From NCBI GenBank assembly GCA_903840415.1, contig CAIMFY010000063.1, positions 41,415-105,414 of the forward strand: a stretch of DNA of 64,000 bases. The letters are read 5' to 3'. Numbering within the stretch: position 1 is the first letter of the stretch; each line of letters begins with the position of its first letter. A model generated the notes under the pieces. The model was given only the letters and a program-made list of their open reading frames with translations, searched no databases and was not told where the DNA came from. Made by a program: the position numbers and the translations under genes. Shown piece after piece: positions 10,352-17,825 of this stretch. Origin of the DNA: an uncultured Opitutia bacterium (GTDB lineage: Bacteria > Verrucomicrobiota > Verrucomicrobiia > Opitutales > Opitutaceae).

Positions 10352-10748
10352 CCGCTGCCGCGCGTTCACGCTGGTCGAGGTGCTCGCCGCGCTCCTCGTG
10401 ATGGCGATCGTGATTCCTGTCGCGATGCAGGGCATGAGCATCGCCAGCCGCGCGGGCATCGCCGGCCAGCGCAAGGCGGCCGCCATGCGCATCGCCGAGC
10501 GCGTGCTCAACGAAGAGTTCGTCACCGGCCAGTTGCTCCAGAGTTCCTCCAGCGGCACTATCACCGAAGGCGAAACGGCTTATCCGTGGACGCTCCAGTC
10601 CGACGCCTGGCCGACCGACGCCATGACGCAGGTCACCGTCACGGTGACATTCACCGTGCAGGGCAATGATTATCACGTCAGCGCGAGCACGCTCTTCGAT
10701 CCGGCGACGATCGGCGCGACCACCACCACGACCACGACGACTCCATGA
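10323..10748 (+). CDS. gspI: Minor pseudopilin GspI
   Basis: A 141-residue pseudopilin. The leader ends in RCRA/FTLVEVLAALLVMAI, followed by the GspI-like segment 'KAAAMRIAERVLNE'. The C-terminus is a run of Thr encoded by ACC/ACG codons. In the T2SS, GspI forms the tip complex with GspJ and GspK. The start lies inside gspH and the stop overlaps the ATG of gspJ (ATGA). The -1 residue of the leader is Ala. Confidence 0.88.
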   Translation: MKFSPSPRTDRCRAFTLVEVLAALLVMAIVIPVAMQGMSIASRAGIAGQRKAAAMRIAERVLNEEFVTGQLLQSSSSGTITEGETAYPWTLQSDAWPTDAMTQVTVTVTFTVQGNDYHVSASTLFDPATIGATTTTTTTTP

Positions 10749-11452
10749 AGCGCCGTCCGACCAGTTCCTTGCGCTCGCGCCGCGGCTTCACGCTGCTGGA
10801 GTTGCTCGTCGCGACCGCCGTCGGCGCGATCGTGCTGCTGGTCATCAACGCGACCTTTTTCGGCGCGCTGCGCCTGAGCAACACCACGCACGATCGCATC
10901 GCCACCGATTTAGAAGTGCAGCGCGCGCTTGGCATCATCCGGCGCGATCTCGCGGGCATCATGCTCCCGGGCGGCGTGCTCTCGGGTCAGCTGCAGACCA
11001 CGCTGGCGAGCTCGCTCACCCAAGGCACCTACGGCGATCAAGTCGGCCCCGACCTCTACACCAACACCGGAAAAGTGGACGGCTGGAATCCGTTTTCCGA
11101 TGTGCAGATGGTCGACTACTATCTCGCGCCCGCGACGGACGGCGGGAAAAACCGCAGCCTCGTCCGCGCCGTCACGCGCAACCTCCTGCCCGTCCAGACC
11201 ACGACGCCCGACATGCAGACTCTGATTCCGAACGTCACCGACGCCGTGATCGATTATTACGACGGCACGGAGTGGACCGAGGCATGGGATTCCACCGTCA
11301 CCGCCACGCTGCCGACCGCGATCCGTTTTCAGATCACACTCGCCAGCGCCACGCCCAACCAAACGGCCACGCCGCCCATCACCCTCGTCGTGCCAGTGAT
11401 GGTCATGACGTCAGCGAGCCAGACCGCGGCAACCGCCGCCGCCGGACAATGA
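10745..11452 (+). CDS. gspJ: Minor pseudopilin GspJ
   Basis: A 235-residue pseudopilin with leader RRG/FTLLELLVATAVGAI and Glu5. The segment after the helix (RIATDLEVQRALGIIRRDLAGI) fits GspJ, which pairs with GspI and GspK at the pseudopilus tip. The C-terminal half is rich in beta strands and Thr. Both ends overlap their neighbours as ATGA, arguing for coupled translation and fixed stoichiometry within the tip complex. Confidence 0.87.
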   Translation: MKRRPTSSLRSRRGFTLLELLVATAVGAIVLLVINATFFGALRLSNTTHDRIATDLEVQRALGIIRRDLAGIMLPGGVLSGQLQTTLASSLTQGTYGDQVGPDLYTNTGKVDGWNPFSDVQMVDYYLAPATDGGKNRSLVRAVTRNLLPVQTTTPDMQTLIPNVTDAVIDYYDGTEWTEAWDSTVTATLPTAIRFQITLASATPNQTATPPITLVVPVMVMTSASQTAATAAAGQ

Positions 11453-12807
11453 AGCGCCGCTCCGCAACGCTCGCCGCCACCCGCGGCTCGGTGCTGATCA
11501 TCGTCCTATGGATCTGTCTCGGGCTGGTCGCGCTCACGCTTTATTTCGCCAACTCGATGAGCTCCGAACTCCGCGCCGCCGACAACCGCGCCGTAGAGGT
11601 CGCCGCGCGCCAAGCCGTCGCCGGCGGCGAGCGTTACGCCGCCTACATTCTCACCAACTTCGCCGCCAACGGCGTCGTGCCCGACCCAACGATCAACTCC
11701 TACCAGACCGAAAATCTCCCGGTCGGCGACGCGAGTTTCTGGTTCATCGGCCGCGATCCCAACGCGACGGCCACCGCCGAGCCCGTGTTCGGTCTCGTGG
11801 ACGAGGCGTCGAAAATCAACCTCAACACCGCGAACCTCGCGATGCTCGAAAACCTGCCGAACATGACGCCCGACCTCGCCGCGGCGATCATCGCGTGGCG
11901 GACGCCGACCGCACAGTCCGGCTCCAGCAACGACGCCAGCAACACCTATGCGGCTCTCACTCCGCCGCGGCTCAATAAGGGCGCCCGGTTTGAGACCGTC
12001 GACGAACTTCGCCTCGTTTACGGTGCCACTCTCGATCTCCTGCTCGGCGAAGACACCAACCGCAACGGCGCCCTCGATACGAACGAGGACGACAGCGATC
12101 AGTCGCCGCCGCATGACAATCAGGATGGCCAGTTGCAGCCGGGATTTTTCGAATACGTCACCGTTTACAGCGCGCAGCCCAACACCCGCGCCACCGGCGG
12201 GCGCCGCATCGACATTTCGACGCCGCAAAGCCGCACCCAGAACTTGGAGCCATATCTCCGTCGGCAACTGAATGCCGCGCGGGCGACCGATATCATCCGT
12301 CGCCTCGGTAACAACAACCTGCGCAGTGTCGCGGAATTTTATGCGCTGAGTGGATTGAGCGCCGACGAATTCGCGCCGATGCACACGAACCTCACCGTCA
12401 CACAGGGTGCTGCGACCAACGGCCTCATCAACGTCAACACCGCCTGCGCGACCGTGCTCGCCTGCATCCCCGGGATCGGCGCGGCCAACGCCACGCAGAT
12501 CGTGGCCTATCGCGTCGCCAACCCGACGCTCCTCACTTCCTTCGCGTGGCTGTTGCCCATCATCGGCCGCGCGGCGTTCATGCAGGCCGGACCCTACATC
12601 ACGGATCAGTCCTACCAGTTTTCGGTGGATGTCGCCGCCGTGGGCAAGAACGGCCGCGGCTACTGCCGCGAGAAAGTGGTCTTCGATCTCAGCAAGGGCA
12701 CGCCACGCATGATTTATCGCCAGGACCTCAGCGCCTACGGCTGGGCCTTGGGCGCCACCGCGCGGCAGACGCTCAAAGCTGCGCAGAACCAGAACTCGTC
12801 ATCATGA
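11449..12807 (+). CDS. gspK: Minor pseudopilin GspK (tip protein)
   Basis: A 452-residue protein, longer than the roughly 330 residues of proteobacterial GspK. The leader region reads TRG/SVLIIVLWICLGLVALTLYF, without the usual Glu5, as is typical of GspK. A domain with 'EASKINLNTANLAMLENLP' and 'LINVNTACATVLACIPGIG' shows the two helix-hairpin-helix-like segments seen in GspK. It caps the pseudopilus. The start is fixed by the ATGA overlap with gspJ and by the leader. The segment DTNRNGALDTNEDDSD resembles a calcium-binding loop. Confidence 0.9.
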   Translation: MKRRSATLAATRGSVLIIVLWICLGLVALTLYFANSMSSELRAADNRAVEVAARQAVAGGERYAAYILTNFAANGVVPDPTINSYQTENLPVGDASFWFIGRDPNATATAEPVFGLVDEASKINLNTANLAMLENLPNMTPDLAAAIIAWRTPTAQSGSSNDASNTYAALTPPRLNKGARFETVDELRLVYGATLDLLLGEDTNRNGALDTNEDDSDQSPPHDNQDGQLQPGFFEYVTVYSAQPNTRATGGRRIDISTPQSRTQNLEPYLRRQLNAARATDIIRRLGNNNLRSVAEFYALSGLSADEFAPMHTNLTVTQGAATNGLINVNTACATVLACIPGIGAANATQIVAYRVANPTLLTSFAWLLPIIGRAAFMQAGPYITDQSYQFSVDVAAVGKNGRGYCREKVVFDLSKGTPRMIYRQDLSAYGWALGATARQTLKAAQNQNSSS

Positions 12808-14207
12808 AATGGATCGCAAAAAAACGGACGAACTCCGTGCTCGGACTGAATCTCGCCGACGGCCAGTTGCGCGCCTTTCACGTGGCACGCGTCAAGGGCG
12901 CTCTCGAGGTGGTGAAGTCCACCACGGCCGCGCTGACGCTCGACCTCCAGCATCCGGAGGCGGAGCTGATTGGGCGCGAAATCAAGAATCACCTCGATGC
13001 CGCCGGGATTCGCGAGCGGTCGTGCGTCGTGGCGCTGCCCGCCAGCTGGATCATGAGCCAGCACACGAAGGTGCCGGAACTTTCGCCGGAGGATCTGAAC
13101 AGTTTCCTGCAGCTCGAAGCCGAGAAGGGTTTTCCCTGTGACCTTGCGCAGTTGCAGATCGCGCGATCATTTTGCCGGGTCGGCGAGGTGGCGTATGTCA
13201 CGCAGCTCGCCGTGCGCAAGGAGCAGATCGATCAACTCGCTGCTGTGTTGCGCGCCGCCGGGCTGAAGCCGGTGAGTTTTTCGCTCGGGCTAACCGCGTT
13301 GCAGGAGGCGGTGCCGGCGGCTGGCGCGGGCCACATTACCGTGGCCGTCGAGCCGAAGGGCGCCGCGTTGCTGATCGCCGCCGGTGGCGGGATCGCGGCG
13401 TTTCGCACCTGCGAGGCGACGATCGAATCCGAGGCGGGTGAAAACGTGATCAACGCCGGCGTGGTCGCCCGCGAGCTGCGCATCACGCTAGAGCAGGTGC
13501 CAGTCGAACTGCGCGCGGGCTTGCGCCAACTCGCGCTGTGCGGCGACGAGGCGATGGTGCGGCAGTTGACGGACAGCCTGGCTGAGTGGGCGGACACGGC
13601 CCGGCTTGCGATCACTCGGGCCGGCGCGGCGAATCGCGCGCTGGGCGAGCAGTTGGCGGAGCGCCTCGCCGTGGTCTGGCTCGAGCGCGGCGCGAGCGCG
13701 TTGGAATTTTTGCCGCGGCGCGCCGGTCGCTGGTCCACCCTGCTCGCGCGCTACAATTCCAAGCGGCTCGCCACCGCGGGTTTCGCCGTCGCCGGTCTCC
13801 TGCTGGTGGCGATCGGCGCGTTTGGCTGGCAGGAATTCCGCCGCTGGTCGCTACTCTCCGAGTGGGGCGCGATGCAGGCGCAGGTCACGGAGCTCGAGAC
13901 GGTGCAGTCCCGCATCCACGAATTCCGGCCGTGGTATGACACCACATTTCACAATCTCAGCATTCTGCGGCGCGTGACGGAGTGTTTCCCCGACAACGGC
14001 AGCGTGACAGCGAAATCCTTCGAGATCCACGGCATCTCCAGCGTCAGCATCACCGGCACGGCGCGGGACAACGCGGCGCTGTTGCGCACGATGGAGCAGC
14101 TGCGCAAGGCGCGGGAAATCCAGAGCCTCAAGGTCGAGCAAATCCACGGCAAGGCGCCGCTGCAGTTCACGTTTTCCTTCCGCTGGAACAGCAATTCCGG
14201 ATCATGA
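12804..14207 (+). CDS. gspL: GspL-like assembly protein (PilM-like plus PilN-like parts)
   Basis: 467 residues. The first 330 or so form an actin-like cytoplasmic domain of the PilM/GspL type (SVLGLNLADGQLRAFHV; LGLTALQEAV). One membrane helix lies near residue 325-345 (AGFAVAGLLLVAIGAFGW), then a periplasmic part resembles PilN/GspL. The layout is that of GspL, which binds GspE in the cytoplasm and GspM in the membrane. The start at 12804 follows from the ATGA overlap with gspK and gives a sensible N-terminus; the stop overlaps the next ATG in the same way. Confidence 0.85.
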   Translation: MKWIAKKRTNSVLGLNLADGQLRAFHVARVKGALEVVKSTTAALTLDLQHPEAELIGREIKNHLDAAGIRERSCVVALPASWIMSQHTKVPELSPEDLNSFLQLEAEKGFPCDLAQLQIARSFCRVGEVAYVTQLAVRKEQIDQLAAVLRAAGLKPVSFSLGLTALQEAVPAAGAGHITVAVEPKGAALLIAAGGGIAAFRTCEATIESEAGENVINAGVVARELRITLEQVPVELRAGLRQLALCGDEAMVRQLTDSLAEWADTARLAITRAGAANRALGEQLAERLAVVWLERGASALEFLPRRAGRWSTLLARYNSKRLATAGFAVAGLLLVAIGAFGWQEFRRWSLLSEWGAMQAQVTELETVQSRIHEFRPWYDTTFHNLSILRRVTECFPDNGSVTAKSFEIHGISSVSITGTARDNAALLRTMEQLRKAREIQSLKVEQIHGKAPLQFTFSFRWNSNSGS

Positions 14208-14752
14208 AACTTAACCTCCCCAACCGCCAGCGCCTCCTCGTCATCGTCGCCGGTGCGGGCCTGCTCCTGCTGATCCTTGATCGGATCGTGTTCACGCCGC
14301 TCGGCGACCTCTGGCAGGCGCATGCCACCGAGATTGTGCATCTCGGCAACGCCGTCGCCACCGGTCGCAGCGAGATCGCGCGCGCGAGCCAGACCCAGCG
14401 CGTCTGGACCGAGATGCAGTCCGGCGCGCTCCCGAAGGATCCGGCGCAGGCCGAACAGGATTTGATCTCGGCATTCGATACTTGGGGACACCTGAGCAAC
14501 ATCGAGCTCGGCTCCATCAAACCCCAGTGGAAGGCTGGCGCGACGGATCGCTACTCGCTGCTCGAATGCCGTGTGGATGCCACCGGCTCGATCGCGACGT
14601 TGAGCCGGTTCTTGTATGAGTTGGAAAAATCGCCGCTGGCGCTGCGCGTCGACTCTGTCGAGCTGAGTTCGCGCGATGACAATGGCCAGAAACTTGGCCT
14701 CGCGCTGATCGTCAGCGGCCTGCGGTTGGCGCCACTGGAGGGAAGACTATGA
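14204..14752 (+). CDS. gspM: GspM/PilO-like assembly protein
   Basis: 182 residues with a single N-terminal membrane anchor (LLVIVAGAGLLLLILDRIVF) and a short coiled periplasmic region. A ferredoxin-like C-terminal domain follows (YSLLECRVDATGSIATLSRFL and LRVDSVELSSRD), as in PilO and GspM. It should dimerise with GspL in the inner membrane platform. Position and topology support the call; sequence identity to classical GspM is not obvious by eye. Both junctions are ATGA overlaps. Confidence 0.78.
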   Translation: MKLNLPNRQRLLVIVAGAGLLLLILDRIVFTPLGDLWQAHATEIVHLGNAVATGRSEIARASQTQRVWTEMQSGALPKDPAQAEQDLISAFDTWGHLSNIELGSIKPQWKAGATDRYSLLECRVDATGSIATLSRFLYELEKSPLALRVDSVELSSRDDNGQKLGLALIVSGLRLAPLEGRL

Positions 14753-15372
14753 GCGCCCGCGCCTCCGCTCCGTCCGCTCGTCGGTGTCACGCCGTCCTCG
14801 CAATCGTCGGGATTCTCCTCGCCGCCGCCGCCCGCGCCGCCGATCCGCAGGCGCCGGTCGCCGCGCCGGTTGTAACGGTCGCACCGCGCGCGATGGCGAG
14901 CTACGATACTTTCCGACTCATCGGTGACCGGAACATTTTCAACCCCAACCGCGTCGGCCGCACCCGCAATTCGGATGTGCCCCAACCGCGCGTCGACACG
15001 ATTTCGTTCGTCGGCACGATGAATTACGAGAAGGGCTTGTTCGCGTTCTTCGACGGCTCGGATGCCAACTACCGCAAGGCGCTGCAAGAGGGCGGCACCA
15101 TCGCCCAATACACGGTGACGCGCATCCAGCCCAACAGCGTCGAACTCATGCGGGACAAGAAACCGCTGACGCTGCAAGTCGCCGACCAACTCCGCCGGCC
15201 CGATGGTGGCGATTGGGGAGTGGTGGTCGGCAGCGTGGTTCGCAGTGAAGCGAGCGCCGCCGAAGCCGCCGCCGCGACTGATCCCAGTGTGCCTGTAATC
15301 ACGATACCTTCCGACGCTTCCGACACTCTCAAACGCCTGATGGAGCAAAGACAGAAACAACTGAAACAATGA
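14749..15372 (+). CDS. gspC: GspC/PilP-like protein linking platform and secretin
   Basis: 207 residues. A hydrophobic N-terminal segment (LAIVGILLAAAARA) may be a signal peptide or an anchor. The central part has YDTFRLIGDRNIFNPNR, then a beta-rich stretch with ISFVGTMN and EGGTIAQYTVTRIQPNSVEL, which resembles the homology-region fold of GspC and PilP. The C-terminus is a charged helix (TLKRLMEQRQKQLKQ). By position, between gspM and the secretin, it should bind the secretin N0 domain. The call rests on context and fold-like pattern. Confidence 0.68.
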   Translation: MSARASAPSARRCHAVLAIVGILLAAAARAADPQAPVAAPVVTVAPRAMASYDTFRLIGDRNIFNPNRVGRTRNSDVPQPRVDTISFVGTMNYEKGLFAFFDGSDANYRKALQEGGTIAQYTVTRIQPNSVELMRDKKPLTLQVADQLRRPDGGDWGVVVGSVVRSEASAAEAAAATDPSVPVITIPSDASDTLKRLMEQRQKQLKQ

Positions 15373-16589
15373 AAACCAAACTCTTTACCCCAATCCTTTG
15401 GCTCGGCTGCGCCGCGTTGACGGCCACGACCTGGGCGCAGGAAACGCTGGCGCCCACGTCCGCCTTGGCGCCTGAGGCCAGCCCGACCCCGACCCCAGCC
15501 ACGCCCGCCGCCCGGCCGGCGGATGCGGGCCTGCGGTTTAATTTCCGCGGCGCCCCGCTGGAGACCGTGCTCAACTACATGAGCGACGCCGCCGGCTTTG
15601 TCATCGTCCTGCAAACCCCTGTGCGCGGCACAGTGGATATGTGGAGCACGCAACCGGTGTCGAAGGACGAAGCAGTCCAGCTCCTCAACGTCGCGCTGAA
15701 CAAGAACGGTTATTCCGCCAGCGTGCAGGGCCGCACCTTGATCGTCTCCTCGAAGGACGACGCCAAGAAACAGAACATCCCGATCCACACCGGCAACGAT
15801 CCCGCGGACATCCCGCTCACCGCCGAGATGGTCATGCAAATTATCCCGCTGCGCCACATCGATGCGACGCAAGCCGCCCGCGATCTCGGCACGCTGCTTC
15901 CGGGCTCGGCCACTCTCACGGCCAACGCCGACAGTAACTCGCTCGTCGTCACCGACACCCAGATCAACGTCCATCACATCGTCGAAATCGTCGCCGCGCT
16001 CGACACCTCGATCGACACGGTCTCCGCGATTCGGGTCTTTCGCTTGAAAAACGCGGACCCGGTCGAGATGTCGCAATTGCTCTCGAATCTCTTCGCGACC
16101 ACCACCACGACGGCCGGCGTCGCCGGTCGTGGCGGCCAGTTTGCCGGTGGCGGCGGCGGAGCCGCGGCGGCAGCAGCGATCGCCGCTTTCGCCGGACGCG
16201 GCGGTGGTGGTGGGGGTGGCGGCGGTGGTCGTGGTGGCGCGACTTCGGCCGGCGGTCGGAATACTCCGGTCGTCGCCGTCGCGGATCCGCGCACCTTCTC
16301 GGTCGTCGTCACGGCCTCGAAAGCGCAGATGCCCGAGATCGCCGAAATGATCGCCCAGCTCGATAACAGTTCGGCGCGCAAACAAAAGGTCTTCGTTTAC
16401 ACGATGGAAAACGCCGATGTGAAACAGGTCGAAACCGTCCTAAAGAATCTCTTCCAAAGCAGCAATACTCGCGGCTCCACCTCGAACCAGGCCGACCCGC
16501 TCAGCACCCGCGCCAACAACAACAGCCAGACGACCGCCGCCACGCCAAGCCTCTCGACGGGCAGCACCGGCTCCGCGCGCGGACCGTGA
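15369..16589 (+). CDS. gspD: Secretin N-domain subunit (first half of split GspD)
   Basis: 406 residues with a signal peptide (LGCAALTATTWAQ). In order: N0 domain (LRFNFRGAPLETVLNYMSD, about 55-130), N1 (IIPLRHIDATQAARDLGTLL, about 155-215), and N2 (IRVFRLKNADPVEMSQLLSNL, interrupted by an Ala/Gly-rich loop, about 220-330). It ends with only the first half of N3 (VFVYTMENADVKQVETVLKNLF, about 338-365), then a Ser/Thr/Asn-rich tail to the stop. The beta-barrel secretin domain is absent; it is encoded by the next gene. The Gly-rich loop inside N2 is where other secretins are also variable. The ATG overlaps the gspC stop as ATGA. Confidence 0.88.
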   Translation: MKTKLFTPILWLGCAALTATTWAQETLAPTSALAPEASPTPTPATPAARPADAGLRFNFRGAPLETVLNYMSDAAGFVIVLQTPVRGTVDMWSTQPVSKDEAVQLLNVALNKNGYSASVQGRTLIVSSKDDAKKQNIPIHTGNDPADIPLTAEMVMQIIPLRHIDATQAARDLGTLLPGSATLTANADSNSLVVTDTQINVHHIVEIVAALDTSIDTVSAIRVFRLKNADPVEMSQLLSNLFATTTTTAGVAGRGGQFAGGGGGAAAAAAIAAFAGRGGGGGGGGGGRGGATSAGGRNTPVVAVADPRTFSVVVTASKAQMPEIAEMIAQLDNSSARKQKVFVYTMENADVKQVETVLKNLFQSSNTRGSTSNQADPLSTRANNNSQTTAATPSLSTGSTGSARGP

Positions 16590-16624
16590 GCGCTACTCCC
16601 GATCCAATCCCAAACTTCATTCTC

Positions 16625-17815
16625 ATGAAATCACAGACCTTTCGATTTTCTCTCCGCAGCCTGACCTTCCTCGGGTTGGGTTTCCTCCTCACGTCGGCGG
16701 CCTTCGGCCAAGGCGGCGGCGGTGCCGCTGGTGGCGCTGCCCGCGGCGGTATCGTCATTGGCGGTGGTGGTGGCGGAGGAGGAGGAGGAGGTGGTGGTGG
16801 TGGTGGTGGTGGTGGCGCTAGCACTACCGCGCCCCGCCAATACATCAATTCCACCATGGTCGGCGACGCGATGATCACGAGCGACATGGACACCCGGCGC
16901 ATCATCGTCGTCACCGACGATGTGACCAACGAGAGCATCAAGACTGTCCTCGCCGGCCTCGATAAACCTAGACCGCAGGTGTTGATCGATGTCGTCTTTG
17001 TCCAAGTCGAACATGACAAGGATCTGAATCTCGGTGTCGAGGCGTCCTATCAGGGCCCGGTTTCGCTCAACTCCTCGCCCGCGCTCGGCACGGCCAGCAC
17101 AAATTTCGGCATCGCCGCAACGGCGGCTCAAGCGGCCGCCGGTGGCACGACGGTTGGAGCCCTCTACACCCTCGCCAACAAAAAGGTGAACGCAACCATC
17201 AACGCCTTGGCGACCACCAACAAGACGCAGATTCTCTCCCGGCCTTCGATCCTTACGCGCAGCGGCCAGCAGGCCTCGGTCATGGTCGGTCAGTCGATTC
17301 CGATCATCACCAACTCCCAAGTCAGCTCCGTCACCAACGCGGTCACCAACACCGTCACCTACCAAAATATCGGTATCATTCTCGCGGTGACTCCATTCAT
17401 CACCGCCGACGGCAACGTCGAGATGATCATCTCACCGCAAATGTCGTCGTTGAGCGCCACCACCGTGGCGACTTCGACCGGGGTAAGTTCGCCCGTGATT
17501 GACAAGACCCAGGCCGATGCCGTGGTCGTCACGCCCAGCGACAAGACGGTCGTCATTGGTGGACTCATTTCCTCGAACCTCACCGATACGGACACCAAGG
17601 TGCCGCTCCTCGGCGATATTCCACTGCTCGGAAATCTTTTTAAGCACAAAATCTCCAACTCCAAGCGGAGCGAACTGGTGATCTTCCTCACGCCCCACGT
17701 CGTGAAAACCCCCGAGGACCTCGCGCGGTTGAGCGGAGTCGAACGCGGGAACTTGGAGCTGGCGCCGCAATCGCCCGACGCAGTTAAACTCGATAAATTG
17801 ATCGGCCCCAACTAA
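16625..17815 (+). CDS. gspD: Secretin barrel subunit (second half of split GspD)
   Basis: 396 residues from the ATG at 16625, which gives a signal peptide of its own (SLRSLTFLGLGFLLTSAAFG). A tract of 19 Gly codons comes next. The second half of an N3 domain follows (MDTRRIIVVTDDVTNESIKT, then VLAGLDKPRPQVLIDVVFVQVE). The secretin barrel shows ILSRPSILT, GQSIPII, VTPFI, a gate region, and VVIGGLI...VPLLGDIPLLGNLFK near the C-terminus. It forms the outer-membrane channel. A GTG at 16586 in the same frame overlaps the previous stop and would add 13 residues; coupling favours it, the signal peptide favours 16625. Confidence 0.88.
   Translation: MKSQTFRFSLRSLTFLGLGFLLTSAAFGQGGGGAAGGAARGGIVIGGGGGGGGGGGGGGGGGGGASTTAPRQYINSTMVGDAMITSDMDTRRIIVVTDDVTNESIKTVLAGLDKPRPQVLIDVVFVQVEHDKDLNLGVEASYQGPVSLNSSPALGTASTNFGIAATAAQAAAGGTTVGALYTLANKKVNATINALATTNKTQILSRPSILTRSGQQASVMVGQSIPIITNSQVSSVTNAVTNTVTYQNIGIILAVTPFITADGNVEMIISPQMSSLSATTVATSTGVSSPVIDKTQADAVVVTPSDKTVVIGGLISSNLTDTDTKVPLLGDIPLLGNLFKHKISNSKRSELVIFLTPHVVKTPEDLARLSGVERGNLELAPQSPDAVKLDKLIGPN
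16760..16816 (+). repeat. GGN trinucleotide array encoding 19 glycines
   Basis: Nineteen consecutive Gly codons: a few GGC/GGT, then five GGA, then eight GGT, then GGC. The perfect GGA and GGT runs are prone to replication slippage, always in frame. It separates the signal peptide of the secretin barrel subunit from its half N3 domain. Confidence 0.95.
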
Positions 17816-17825
17816 GACCCGGGGC

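Noticed and set aside
16139..16240. Gly-rich GGT/GGC runs as a CRISPR or tandem repeat array
   Set aside because: They are codons of a low-complexity loop within the first secretin gene, without spacers or fixed units.
16560..16640. The split of the secretin as a sequencing frameshift
   Set aside because: The second part has its own signal peptide and Gly spacer in frame with its start, which a frameshift would not create.
17143..17158. TGGCAC-N5-TTGGA as a second sigma-54 promoter
   Set aside because: It lies inside the secretin barrel gene and lacks the essential GC of the -12 element.
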